A stretch of 14,524 bases of DNA from SKVR01 sp037441525 (GCA_037441525.1 JBBISA010000072.1:1-14524); one strand, 5' to 3'; shown: positions 1-7,803, counted from the stretch's first letter. Program-made: numbers and translations. The notes: generated by a model from the sequence alone, not told the origin.

Positions 1-55
1 AAAGGCCGCTGAAAACATTGCTGGCCTGCCAGTTGGTACCGTTTACACTGTATTC
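1..55. repeat. Direct repeat copy 1 (55 bp identical to 238-292)
   Basis: Bases 1-55 are identical to bases 238-292, a spacing of 237 bp, which is exactly 79 codons and matches the protein repeat of the minus-strand gene. The rest of the 237-bp units has diverged, so the identity is confined to the segment encoding the EYSVNGTNWQ/FSGL part of the repeat. The repeat may continue left of the window. Confidence 0.9.
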
Positions 56-841
56 TACTCCACTCTGGGTATTGAAGGAGATGGTGCCGGTGGGGGTGCT
101 GCAAGTAGGTTGCACAGGAGGACCGGCAGTGGGCACTGAAGGGGCATCGGGGACGGTATTGATGGTTTGGGTGGCGCCTGCCGTAACACAACTGTTATCT
201 GTGGTGCTGCGAACACGAAGGGTGTAACTTCCCGGTGAAAGGCCGCTGAAAACATTGCTGGCCTGCCAGTTGGTACCGTTTACACTGTATTCAACCCCTG
301 GTTGCGTTGCAAAAACTATTGTTCCGGTAGGATTATCGCAGGTGGGTTGGATGAAAGTAGAGGCGATAGGCGAATCAGGAAACCCGGGTGAAGGGTTTAT
401 AGTAACAGGGGTGGGTGAAATATTGAAACAGGCTTCATCATTAACATCCCTTACATACAAAAAATAATCATCAGGGTCTAACAGCTGAAATACATTTTCT
501 TCCTGCCATTTGATTCCATCAAGACTGTATTCCACATTGCCTTGTTTATCAATGGAAATTGTACCGGTTGCATTGGCGCAAGTAGGTTGAATGACCAAAG
601 CAGCAAAAGGAACATCAAGCGAGCAATCTTTTTGGTATAGGAACTCAACGCCCAATTCTCCAGATTGATACTCAAAGGCTACTTCCTGAAAAACTATTGA
701 AAAGAAGGATTGTCTGATATCTGATTTAAACCTGGCTGTTGTATAATTTTTGGCATAGTAATTATTCCCCCATCCCGATGTATAACAGAGTGATAAAATA
801 ATTAATCCAGACAGGAGCCTGACTCTTTGTAAAAAAAGCAT
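1..841 (-). CDS. Secreted repeat protein, N-terminal part (cut by window edge)
   Basis: The minus strand is open from ATG at 841-839 to base 1 (280 full codons), so the C-terminus lies outside the window. An in-frame TGA two codons upstream makes this the first possible Met. The N-terminus (MLFLQRVRLLSGLIILSLC) is a typical signal peptide, so the product is exported. From about residue 85 it consists of 79-residue repeats that begin with QPTC (residues 85, 164, 243). Each contains a TGTI strand, a VEYSVNGTNWQ-type strand and a GLSPGSYTLRVR-type strand, ending near a Cys. This resembles the Ig/SprB-like repeats of large Bacteroidota surface and T9SS-exported proteins; that assignment is from pattern only. 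No catalytic domain is visible. A T9SS sorting domain would be expected at the missing C-terminus but cannot be seen. It is transcribed divergently from the DAHP synthase gene across a 376-base gap. Confidence 0.85.
   Translation of the reverse strand, partial: MLFLQRVRLLSGLIILSLCYTSGWGNNYYAKNYTTARFKSDIRQSFFSIVFQEVAFEYQSGELGVEFLYQKDCSLDVPFAALVIQPTCANATGTISIDKQGNVEYSLDGIKWQEENVFQLLDPDDYFLYVRDVNDEACFNISPTPVTINPSPGFPDSPIASTFIQPTCDNPTGTIVFATQPGVEYSVNGTNWQASNVFSGLSPGSYTLRVRSTTDNSCVTAGATQTINTVPDAPSVPTAGPPVQPTCSTPTGTISFNTQSGVEYSVNGTNWQASNVFSGL
238..292. repeat. Direct repeat copy 2 (55 bp identical to 1-55)
   Basis: Second copy of the 55-bp identical block. A third, clearly diverged copy follows at the same 237-bp spacing from about 475 to 529, still encoding the EYSLDGIKWQ motif. 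High local identity inside older diverged repeats suggests recent gene conversion or duplication. Confidence 0.9.
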
Positions 842-1217
842 TATTCAAGCATTAATTCTTCGACAGCTGTTCAAATTTTGAAGACAGTAAATTTATCTTA
901 ATTATCAGTATTTTCAAACTAAATAAGATTTTAAATAGCGTTCACCGAATTTTTAACTGTGGAACTAGAATCTCGCCTTGCCGGGGCAAACAAAGAAGTA
1001 ATAAAATTACTCTCATGCGAGTTCTCCGGTAACGACCAAACAAGGTCTCTTACCAATTAAATACTAATGATTTCCACATAAAAGGCCTGGAAATTATCTG
1101 GAAAAATTGCCATGAGTTTTATCCATTATTATTGTTAGGTAAAATGACAATTCATGGTAGTTAATCAATCTATTTGATGATTACCTTTGTATATAATCAC
1201 ACAAAAACCAATACCTC
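842..1217. other. Divergent intergenic region, non-coding
   Basis: This 376-base AT-rich gap separates the minus-strand repeat protein from the plus-strand DAHP synthase. I see no gene in it. It holds an interrupted dyad at 867-887 (TTCAAA-T-TTTGAA core at 871-883 flanked by CTG and CAG) about 26 bases upstream of the minus-strand start, and a small hairpin AGTAAT-aaa-ATTACT at 997-1011. A Bacteroidota-type -7 box lies at 1182-1189. Promoters for both genes must lie here. Confidence 0.6.
1182..1189 (+). promoter_or_regulatory. Candidate Bacteroidota -7 promoter element
   Basis: TACCTTTG matches the Bacteroidota -7 consensus TAnnTTTG at every fixed position and lies 28 bases before the DAHP synthase start, giving a short leader. 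No clear -33 TTTG was found at the usual spacing, so the call rests on one element. Confidence 0.45.
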
Positions 1218-2306
1218 ATGGAAGTTTCAGAAAAAAAACCGGAAATTATCCCCATTTCCCAATGGCTAAAACCCAAGGCAAGCCCGTTGATTATCAGCGG
1301 ACCATGCAGTGCCGAAAGTCGTGATCAGGTAATGGAGACCGCCCGGTTATTACATCAAACCGGCATTGTTTCGGCTTTCAGGAGCGGAATCTGGAAACCA
1401 CGTACACGTCCGGGTGCTTTTGAAGGAAACGGAGTTCCTGCACTCGAATGGCTCAAGGAAGTAAAGCAAACCTATGGTTTTCCCCTTACCGTGGAAGTTG
1501 CAACCACCCAGCATGTTGAGGACTGTTTAAAAGCAGGGATCGATATTCTATGGATTGGTGCCCGGACCAGTGTGAACCCTTTTTCAGTGCAGGAGCTGGC
1601 AGAATCTCTCAGGGGTGTAGACATTCCGGTAATGATCAAAAATCCGCTGAACCCTGAATTAGCCCTATGGATTGGGGTAATTGAACGTTTTCTTATGGCA
1701 GGAATTACCAAATTAGCAGCTGTTCACCGTGGATTTAACACTTATGAAAAAACCCGCTACCGCAATGAACCTCTGTGGGATATCCCTATTAAACTTAAAA
1801 GCGCATTGCCCAGCCTGCCCATTATTTGCGATCCAAGTCATATTGCCGGGCATCGCGATTACCTTAAGGAAATTGCACAACAGGCATTACTGCTCGATGT
1901 AGCCGGGTTCATGATTGAAACTCATTGCAACCCTAAGGCTGCACTAACAGATGCTGACCAACAAATTTTGCCTTCAGAACTTGTTGAACTGGTAGGTAAT
2001 TTAACCATTCCGGTGCATACTGAAGACAATCCCTGCCGCGACCTCGATTTTATCCGAAACCGGATTGATGAACTCGATAACAGCCTTATCACAATTCTTT
2101 CGCGCCGAATGAATCTGGTTCGGGATATAGCACGCATCAAACGCGATTGTAAAATGACAGTTCTTCAGGTAAACCGTTGGAATTCAATAGTAGAATCACG
2201 AACCAACGATGGGATGAAAAAAGGACTTAGCGAAAAATTTATTCGCAATGTGCTGGATAACATACACCAGGAATCCATCGAAATCCAGTCCCGCATTATT
2301 TCCTGA
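1218..2306 (+). CDS. Bifunctional DAHP synthase / chorismate mutase
   Basis: This cytoplasmic enzyme joins two steps of aromatic amino acid synthesis: condensation of phosphoenolpyruvate with erythrose 4-phosphate to DAHP, and rearrangement of chorismate to prephenate. The N-terminal ~255 residues are a type I (beta, KDO8P-synthase-like) DAHP synthase with GPCSAES (28-34), KPRTRP (60-65), IGARTSVNPFS (113-123), KNPLNP (141-146), HRGF (170-173), CDPSHIAGH (204-212) and ETHCNP (234-239), the segments that form the PEP and metal site. Residues ~275-360 are an AroQ-type all-helical chorismate mutase, beginning LDFIRNRIDELD, with basic residues R280/R282, R296/R297 and K308 in the expected helix pattern. 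This domain order and 362-residue length are usual in Bacteroidota. ATG at 1218 is the natural start just before the first conserved block. The gene stands alone, with a terminator directly downstream. Physical fusion commonly gives feedback control of the synthase through the mutase domain. Confidence 0.95.
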   Translation: MEVSEKKPEIIPISQWLKPKASPLIISGPCSAESRDQVMETARLLHQTGIVSAFRSGIWKPRTRPGAFEGNGVPALEWLKEVKQTYGFPLTVEVATTQHVEDCLKAGIDILWIGARTSVNPFSVQELAESLRGVDIPVMIKNPLNPELALWIGVIERFLMAGITKLAAVHRGFNTYEKTRYRNEPLWDIPIKLKSALPSLPIICDPSHIAGHRDYLKEIAQQALLLDVAGFMIETHCNPKAALTDADQQILPSELVELVGNLTIPVHTEDNPCRDLDFIRNRIDELDNSLITILSRRMNLVRDIARIKRDCKMTVLQVNRWNSIVESRTNDGMKKGLSEKFIRNVLDNIHQESIEIQSRIIS

Positions 2307-2354
2307 TTCATATTGCCTTAAATCAAGGTGAATTTTTGAACTGATTATTTTAAG

Positions 2355-2391
2355 CGGCATCAGGGAAGGATTTTCCTGGTGCCGTTTTTTT
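2355..2391 (+). terminator. Intrinsic terminator of the DAHP synthase gene
   Basis: A 10-bp stem CGGCATCAGG / CCTGGTGCCG (2355-2364 with 2375-2384; one U-G pair, otherwise perfect) closes a 10-base loop and is followed by seven T (2385-2391). It lies 49 bases after the stop codon at 2306. Confidence 0.9.
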
Positions 2392-2563
2392 AAGGAATGA
2401 CATTTTGTGCAATGTTATCATAAATTTCATTTGATAATATTTTAACACAATTATACATTTTCAACTCTTTTGGGGTGATTTGTATGAAATTTAACCTGAA
2501 AAATAATTTAAATTTAGTAGTTTTACCCATAGAAACACACTCACCCTTAAACACAATAACTTT

Positions 2564-4723
2564 ATGAATGTCACCGAATTAAAACATGGGTACAAGACAC
2601 TCAGGGAATATAGCTATCTGCTCAAACCCTTATTCAGGGGGTATACCGACAAGATACTTTATATCAATGTCGGAACCCGTGAAATTGTTGAAAAACCAGT
2701 GCCGCCATTGATGAAGGAAAAATTCATTGGCGGAAAAGGTTACGGATTAAAGCTTTTATGGGATGCTACCCTTCCCGATACCCGCTGGAACGACCCGGAA
2801 AATGAGATCATTATTTCAAGCGGTCCCGTTGGAGGCATTACACAATACTCAGGCTCCGGTAAATCGTTGCTTGTAACAATTTCACCCCAGACCGACTCTA
2901 TCATGGATTCGAACGTGGGTGGATTTTTTGGTCCCTTTTTAAAGTTTTCAGGGTTTGACGCACTAGAACTACAAGGAAAAGCAGAAAAAGATATTATCAT
3001 TTATATTGATGCATCAAGGCAAAAGATTGAAATTATTGAAGACCCTGGCTTTTCAAAGGATACCCACATTCTCGCAGAAGAGCTTACCGAACTGTTTGCT
3101 ATCGATGAAAAAGACGCTAAAAATATTGGTATAGTTTCAACCGGAGCTGCAGCTGAACATTCCCTCATTGGAATGATAAATTTCACCTTCTACGATGTAA
3201 AACGTAAAAAAATCAGGTTGAAGCAGGCTGGTCGCGGTGGTATCGGTACCGTAATGCGCGACAAAAAAATAAAGGCAATCGTTGCCAGAGTTGAAGGAGT
3301 TTCGGGCAATATGAACAATGTGGCCGACATTGAAACCATCAAAGAACGCGGCCGCCGCTACCAGCAGGAAATCCGAGAACTCGACGACCATCAGTGCCAG
3401 ATGCGCAAAAAAGGAACTGCCAACATTGTAAACGTAATGAACGATTACGATCTGTTGCCTACCCATAATTTTAAATTTGGCAGTCATACCGATGGACTCA
3501 AAATCCACAGCAACATTTTCCGCGATAAGTATTTCACCCAAAACATCCCCGATGGTTGCTGGATTGGTTGTGCTATGTCGTGCTCAAAAGGGGTAGATGA
3601 TTTTATACTGAAAACAGGCCCTTACAAAGGACAAGCCGTGATAGTTGATGGTCCAGAATACGAAACTGCTGCCGGTTTGGGTTCCAACCTGGGTATTTTC
3701 GACCCCGAGGCCATCATAGAGCAAAATTTCTATTGCGACACCTATGGTGTTTGCACCATAACATGGGGAACGGTTGTGGCGTTCATAATGGAATGTTACG
3801 AAAATGGCATTCTGAATCTTGACCGCACCAGTGGTCTCGACCTTAGGTTCGGAAATTCGGATGCTGCCCTTGAATTGCTCCATCAACTTGCCCGTGGCGA
3901 AGGATTCGGGTTGGTGGCAGGTATGGGTGTTCGTAAAATGAAACAGCTATTTATTGAAAAATACGGTGCTGACCCCAAATTTCTCCACGATATAGGCATG
4001 GAAAACAAAGGGCTCGAATACTCTCAGTATGTTTCAAAGGAATCGCTGGCCCAGCAAGGTGGTTATGCGATGACCAACAAAGGCCCTCAGCATGATGAAG
4101 CCTGGCTTATATTTATGGACATGGTAAATAATCAGATTCCCACCTTCGAAGACAAAGCCGAAGCCCTCCATTATTTCCCCATGTTCCGCACATGGTTTGG
4201 TCTTGTAGGAATGTGCAAACTTTGCTGGAATGACGTGGTTCCAAAAGGGAATGCCCAAACCGACGAACCTCACAAAATTCCGGAACATGTTGAAAACTAC
4301 GTGGCCATTTTCGAAGCTGTAACCGGCAAACCCTTCAGCAAGGAAGAACTTATCTGGCAAAGCGAAAGGGTTTACAACTTCCAGCGCATTTTTAACATTC
4401 GCCGTGGTTATGGCAAACGGGCCAACGATGCTCAGCCCTATCGCGCTTGCGGCCCCGTTACTATTGAAGAATACGAATCAAGGGCCCAAAGGTATGATAA
4501 GCAATTGCGCGAAGAAATTGGCTTTAATCCGGATGGCAAACCGACCACCGAAAAAATATCTGTTTTGCGCAAATACCGCGAAAATCGTTATGAGCAACTT
4601 CTCGATGCTGTTTACCAGCGCCGGGGCTGGACCCGCGACGGAGTTCCCACCATCGAACATCTTAAAGAACTGGGAATGGACCTGCCCGAACTGATAGAAG
4701 TGGTTAAGCCACACCTCCATTAA
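2564..4723 (+). CDS. Aldehyde:ferredoxin oxidoreductase family (tungstopterin) protein
   Basis: Family members oxidise aldehydes to acids with ferredoxin in the cytoplasm of anaerobes, using a W-bis-pterin and one [4Fe-4S] cluster. The N-terminal domain shows GGKGYGLKLLWD (56-67), ISSGPVGG (84-91) and GRGGIGTVMRDKKIKAI (223-239), all typical. Cluster-ligand candidates are C332, C336, C340 and C551 (C554 is close by). The spacing C-x3-C-x3-C differs from the C-x2-C-x3-C of the classical enzymes. The first pterin motif is present as DTYGVC (392-397); the second, normally DxxGL[C/D], reads GLVGMC (546-551) and lacks the Asp. The C-terminus has the family ending RRGWTRDGVPT...LKELG (686-703). At 719 residues it is about 100 longer than the archaeal type, including roughly 25 extra residues at the N-terminus before GYTDKILYINV. 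The substrate is unknown, and no ferredoxin-like partner gene is adjacent. ATG at 2564 is the only start needed. Confidence 0.9.
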   Translation: MNVTELKHGYKTLREYSYLLKPLFRGYTDKILYINVGTREIVEKPVPPLMKEKFIGGKGYGLKLLWDATLPDTRWNDPENEIIISSGPVGGITQYSGSGKSLLVTISPQTDSIMDSNVGGFFGPFLKFSGFDALELQGKAEKDIIIYIDASRQKIEIIEDPGFSKDTHILAEELTELFAIDEKDAKNIGIVSTGAAAEHSLIGMINFTFYDVKRKKIRLKQAGRGGIGTVMRDKKIKAIVARVEGVSGNMNNVADIETIKERGRRYQQEIRELDDHQCQMRKKGTANIVNVMNDYDLLPTHNFKFGSHTDGLKIHSNIFRDKYFTQNIPDGCWIGCAMSCSKGVDDFILKTGPYKGQAVIVDGPEYETAAGLGSNLGIFDPEAIIEQNFYCDTYGVCTITWGTVVAFIMECYENGILNLDRTSGLDLRFGNSDAALELLHQLARGEGFGLVAGMGVRKMKQLFIEKYGADPKFLHDIGMENKGLEYSQYVSKESLAQQGGYAMTNKGPQHDEAWLIFMDMVNNQIPTFEDKAEALHYFPMFRTWFGLVGMCKLCWNDVVPKGNAQTDEPHKIPEHVENYVAIFEAVTGKPFSKEELIWQSERVYNFQRIFNIRRGYGKRANDAQPYRACGPVTIEEYESRAQRYDKQLREEIGFNPDGKPTTEKISVLRKYRENRYEQLLDAVYQRRGWTRDGVPTIEHLKELGMDLPELIEVVKPHLH

Positions 4724-4738
4724 CCAACTCCGAAACAA

Positions 4739-4778
4739 CGAAAAACCGGAAATTCTTCATCGAACTTCCGGTTTTTCG
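4739..4778. terminator. Bidirectional intrinsic terminator between convergent genes
   Basis: The arms CGAAAAACCGGAA (4739-4751) and TTCCGGTTTTTCG (4766-4778) are a perfect 13-bp inverted repeat around a 14-base loop. The T5 run on the right arm serves the plus-strand oxidoreductase gene; the A5 run on the left arm gives a U-run for the minus-strand DUF1289 gene. It starts 16 bases after the plus-strand stop at 4723. Confidence 0.9.
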
Positions 4779-4845
4779 ATTTATGACGGTATTGCTGTTT
4801 CAAAAAATCAGATGCATGTGGCGTTCAGAAGCCAATTATCCGAAA

Positions 4846-5046
4846 TCACCCCCCGGGTGCACCATAATAATCCTGCGATGATCGCCTCCCCTTGATCTTT
4901 TCAACTACCTCAGCCTTTTGCTCTTCGGTCATCATTTTCCAGTTGGCCATTTCATCAAGGGTACGGTAGCAGCCAATACAAACCCCTTCGCGGGTTACAC
5001 ACACATCAATACAGGGAGATTTTATGGGTTTATTGATAAGATTCAT
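4846..5046 (-). CDS. DUF1289 small cysteine protein
   Basis: This 66-residue protein has the DUF1289 signature: SPCIDVC (10-16), CIGCYRTLDEM (23-33) and a helical W..MTEEQK..VVEKI tail. The four cysteines C12, C16, C23 and C26 form a CX3CX6CX2C set expected to bind a metal or Fe-S cluster; the family is usually annotated as a predicted Fe-S protein of unknown role. There is no signal peptide or membrane segment, so it should be cytoplasmic. The last ~12 residues (SSQDYYGAPGG) look disordered. ATG at 5046-5044 lies just before the conserved core. The gene is divergent from the carboxyspermidine dehydrogenase gene and convergent with the oxidoreductase gene, so neither neighbour need share its function. 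Its presence next to an Fe-S oxidoreductase may be coincidence. Confidence 0.85.
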   Translation of the reverse strand: MNLINKPIKSPCIDVCVTREGVCIGCYRTLDEMANWKMMTEEQKAEVVEKIKGRRSSQDYYGAPGG

Positions 5047-5209
5047 TATTGTTGATTATTATATAGATTTTACTTTAGCCGACCCGTTTGTCCTTCAAAA
5101 ACACCCTACATCCCCGGATGTTCTGCAACAACAAAATTTTTCGGACAATCAACTCCCATCATTATTAGACCACTGGAAAATTTAACCCTCATTTTTGTCG
5201 GTATTTTCC

Positions 5210-5217
5210 TATTTTTG
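5210..5217 (+). promoter_or_regulatory. Candidate Bacteroidota -7 promoter element
   Basis: TATTTTTG fits TAnnTTTG fully and lies 44 bases before the ATG of the carboxyspermidine dehydrogenase gene. A TTTTG at 5193-5197 is too close to act as the usual -33 box, and no better one was seen, so this rests on the -7 element alone. Confidence 0.45.
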
Positions 5218-5261
5218 CACCCAACAAAACAAGGTCTAACTGTTAAATAAATAACACTATT

Positions 5262-6461
5262 ATGAGTAAGGTTTTGATTATCGGAGCAGGTGGAGTAGGA
5301 AACGTGGTTACCCGCAAATGTGCTGCTGTACCTGAAGTATTTAGCGACATACTTCTTGCCAGCCGTACTTTGGAGAAGTGTGATGCCATCGCCCACGATA
5401 TTGGTGGCGACAGGGTAAAAACCGCACAGGTAGATGCCGACAATGTTCCCGAGCTGGTTGAACTTATCGAAGATTTCAGGCCCGACCTGGTCATCAATGT
5501 GGCCCTGCCCTATCAGGACCTTACCATTATGGAAGCCTGTCTTAAAACCAAAACCCATTATCTCGATACCGCCAACTACGAGCCCAAGGATGTAGCCAAG
5601 TTTGAATACAAATGGCAATGGGCCTACCACGATCGATTTAAAGAAGCAGGACTGCTGGCAGTATTGGGTTGTGGCTTCGACCCGGGAGTAACAGGAGTTT
5701 TCACAGCCTATGCCGCCAAGCACTATTTCGACGAAATCCAGTATCTGGATATAGTTGACTGCAACGCCGGCGACCATGGTAAATCCTTCGCAACCAATTT
5801 CAATCCCGAAATCAACATTCGTGAGATTACACAGAATGGCCGCTACTGGGAAAATGGCAAATGGGTAGAAACAAAACCCCTCGAAATTCACAAACCCATT
5901 GAATACCCCGAAATTGGACCGCGCGAATCGTACCTCCTTTACCACGAAGAACTCGAATCTTTGGTTAAGAACTTCCCAACTCTGAAAAGAGCCCGCTTCT
6001 GGATGACCTTCGGCGAAAAATACATCAACTTCCTCAATGTTTTGCAGGAAGTGGGTATGACAAGCATAAAACCCATCAACTTTAAAGGAATGGATATTGT
6101 TCCGCTCGAATTTCTTAAGGCGCTGTTACCCGAACCATCATCCTTGGGCGAAGGCTACAAGGGCCAGACTTCCATTGGCTGCCAGATAAAGGGGATTAAG
6201 GACGGAAAGCCACGCACCTACTTTGTTTGGAATAATTGCTCTCATGCCGAAGCATACCGCGACGTGAAAGCTCAGGCCATTTCATTTACAACTGGTGTGC
6301 CTGCCATGATTGGCGCCATGATGATGCTTACAGGAAAATGGACAGGTGCCGGAGTTTTTAACGTTGAAGAATTCAATCCAGACCCTTTCATGGAAAAACT
6401 ACCCATTTACGGACTTCCCTGGCACGAATTAATTGATGAACCACTCCCCGTTGAAAAATAA
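5262..6461 (+). CDS. Carboxynorspermidine/carboxyspermidine dehydrogenase (saccharopine dehydrogenase family)
   Basis: This 399-residue cytoplasmic enzyme belongs to the saccharopine dehydrogenase-like family. It starts with a Rossmann nucleotide-binding motif, GAGGVGNV (8-15), followed by the acceptor strand ending in SRT (34-36). GCGFDPGVTG (136-145) and the C-terminal half (substrate domain) are typical of the carboxyspermidine-forming branch. The known reaction is NADPH-dependent reductive condensation of aspartate beta-semialdehyde with putrescine (or 1,3-diaminopropane) to carboxyspermidine (or carboxynorspermidine). The branch assignment is supported by the next gene, a clear carboxynorspermidine decarboxylase that uses this product. 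In Bacteroidota the pair usually yields spermidine from putrescine. ATG at 5262 sits two codons before the Rossmann strand. A lysine-pathway saccharopine dehydrogenase is the alternative, less likely in this context. Confidence 0.88.
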   Translation: MSKVLIIGAGGVGNVVTRKCAAVPEVFSDILLASRTLEKCDAIAHDIGGDRVKTAQVDADNVPELVELIEDFRPDLVINVALPYQDLTIMEACLKTKTHYLDTANYEPKDVAKFEYKWQWAYHDRFKEAGLLAVLGCGFDPGVTGVFTAYAAKHYFDEIQYLDIVDCNAGDHGKSFATNFNPEINIREITQNGRYWENGKWVETKPLEIHKPIEYPEIGPRESYLLYHEELESLVKNFPTLKRARFWMTFGEKYINFLNVLQEVGMTSIKPINFKGMDIVPLEFLKALLPEPSSLGEGYKGQTSIGCQIKGIKDGKPRTYFVWNNCSHAEAYRDVKAQAISFTTGVPAMIGAMMMLTGKWTGAGVFNVEEFNPDPFMEKLPIYGLPWHELIDEPLPVEK

Positions 6462-6478
6462 TTTATTAAGGTTAGGGT

Positions 6479-6609
6479 TCAGAGTTTAGAAATTTGATAA
6501 CACAAAGTGATATTTTTAACAGCCTTTATAAAAACTAAAAAAGAAACATGGAGTCAGGACTGAAAATTTCGTAAATCCCATTTAGGGATAATCGCTTTCT
6601 AAACTCTGA
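6479..6609. repeat. Intergenic inverted repeat (14-bp arms)
   Basis: TCAGAGTTTAGAAA (6479-6492) is the exact reverse complement of TTTCTAAACTCTGA (6596-6609), with 103 bases between the arms. A second, degenerate copy of the right arm (ATCTCTAAATTCTAAC) follows at 6616-6631. The whole lies in the 187-base gap between the two polyamine genes. There is no transposase and no clear target duplication. It could be a remnant of a small non-autonomous element or a long hairpin in the mRNA. Confidence 0.6.
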
Positions 6610-6648
6610 TAACTAATCTCTAAATTCTAACTATAATTCCATCATCCC

Positions 6649-7800
6649 TTGTCAATATCGTTTTCTGAAATACCTTCCCCATGCTTTGTTCTGGATGAAA
6701 GCCTGTTAAGGATTAACCTTGAAATCCTTGATCTGGTTCAGAAGGAAGCAGGGGTTGAAATTATCTGCGCTTTAAAAGGGTATGCCATGTGGTCAACATT
6801 TCCAATGATCAGGCAATACCTTAGCGGCGCAACTGCAAGTTCGCTCAACGAAGCACGACTCATTTTTGAAGAGATGGGCGTTCAAGCCCATACCTATTGC
6901 CCTGTATTTTTCGACAAAGAATTTGACCAGATTCTTCAATACAGCAGCCATATTTCCTTCAACTCCATGGGTCAGTTTGAGCGTTTCCGCCAAAGAGTCA
7001 AAAATTACCCGAAACCAGTAAGCATGGGCATTCGGATTAACCCCGAATACTCCGAAGTGGAAACCGAATTGTATAACCCTGCCATCCCCGGCTCAAGACT
7101 GGGAATTACCCGCGACCAGCTGCCCCAAATACTGCCTGAAGATATTGAAGGGTTGCATTTTCATGTATTGTGCGAAAACGACTCTTATGTGCTTGAAAGA
7201 ACACTCGAAAAAGTTGAAGAAAAGTTTTCATCCCTTATCAAACAGGTAAAGTGGTTCAACATGGGTGGTGGCCACCACATTACCCGCAAGGACTACGATG
7301 TTCCCCATCTGGTGAAACTATTGAAAGATTTCAAAACCAAATATCCCAATCTTGAAAAGATAATCCTGGAACCGGGAGAAGCTGTGGGATGGCAAACCGG
7401 TTACCTGGTCTCAACCGTTCAGGATATTATTGATAACAAGGGAATCAAAGTGGCCATGCTCGATGTAAGTTTTTCGGCACATATGCCCGATTGCCTCGAA
7501 ATGCCATACAAACCCAAAATTATGGGTGCCACCGATGCAGCAGAAGGCAAAACCCGATACCGTATGGGGGGACTTACCTGCCTGGCAGGCGATTACATGG
7601 GAATGGGTGATTATTCCTTCGAAGAAGATCTGAAAATCGGCGATCTTGTTATCTTCGAAGATATGATACATTACACTATGGTTAAAACAACCTTTTTTAA
7701 TGGGGTTCAACACCCATCAATCGGTATCTGGAAAGAAGACAGCACCTTTGCCCCCTGCCGCTTCTTCGGTTACAACGACTATAAAAGCAAACTATCCTGA
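6649..7800 (+). CDS. nspC: Carboxynorspermidine decarboxylase
   Basis: This PLP-dependent enzyme of the alanine racemase fold removes CO2 from carboxyspermidine or carboxynorspermidine, giving spermidine or norspermidine; it acts in the cytoplasm. Its 383 residues match the family. Visible landmarks are the opening PSPCFVLDE (9-17), the PLP-lysine segment CALKGYAMWSTF (K43), NPEYSE (131-136), HFHVLCEN (170-177), the glycine-rich phosphate site MGGGHH (205-210), EPGEAVGW (241-248) and the active-site Cys in GGLTCLAGD (C311), followed by GDLVIFEDMIHYTMVKTTFFNG. The start is TTG at 6649: an in-frame TAA at 6634-6636 leaves no upstream ATG, and the next in-frame ATG (Met47) would remove the PLP lysine. 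It lies 187 bases after the dehydrogenase that supplies its substrate and 61 bases before the U32 gene, so the three are probably co-transcribed. Confidence 0.95.
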   Translation: MSISFSEIPSPCFVLDESLLRINLEILDLVQKEAGVEIICALKGYAMWSTFPMIRQYLSGATASSLNEARLIFEEMGVQAHTYCPVFFDKEFDQILQYSSHISFNSMGQFERFRQRVKNYPKPVSMGIRINPEYSEVETELYNPAIPGSRLGITRDQLPQILPEDIEGLHFHVLCENDSYVLERTLEKVEEKFSSLIKQVKWFNMGGGHHITRKDYDVPHLVKLLKDFKTKYPNLEKIILEPGEAVGWQTGYLVSTVQDIIDNKGIKVAMLDVSFSAHMPDCLEMPYKPKIMGATDAAEGKTRYRMGGLTCLAGDYMGMGDYSFEEDLKIGDLVIFEDMIHYTMVKTTFFNGVQHPSIGIWKEDSTFAPCRFFGYNDYKSKLS

Positions 7801-7803
7801 TCA

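Noticed and set aside
18..467. Short plus-strand open frames over the left end
   Set aside because: They lie opposite the minus-strand repeat protein, whose frame is continuous with a signal peptide and 79-residue repeats; their similarity to each other only mirrors the DNA repeat.
4404..4738. Overlapping open frames near the 3' end of the oxidoreductase gene
   Set aside because: Both are out-of-frame or antisense to the conserved C-terminal domain ending RRGWTRDGVPT and show no features of their own.
5106..5945. Long minus-strand open frame opposite the carboxyspermidine dehydrogenase gene
   Set aside because: It is antisense to a clearly conserved enzyme, has no recognisable domain, and starts inside the plus-strand gene; it reflects codon bias of the real gene.
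5262..6461. Lysine-pathway saccharopine dehydrogenase
   Set aside because: The downstream gene is an unambiguous carboxynorspermidine decarboxylase, and no lysine-pathway gene is nearby, so the polyamine role fits better.
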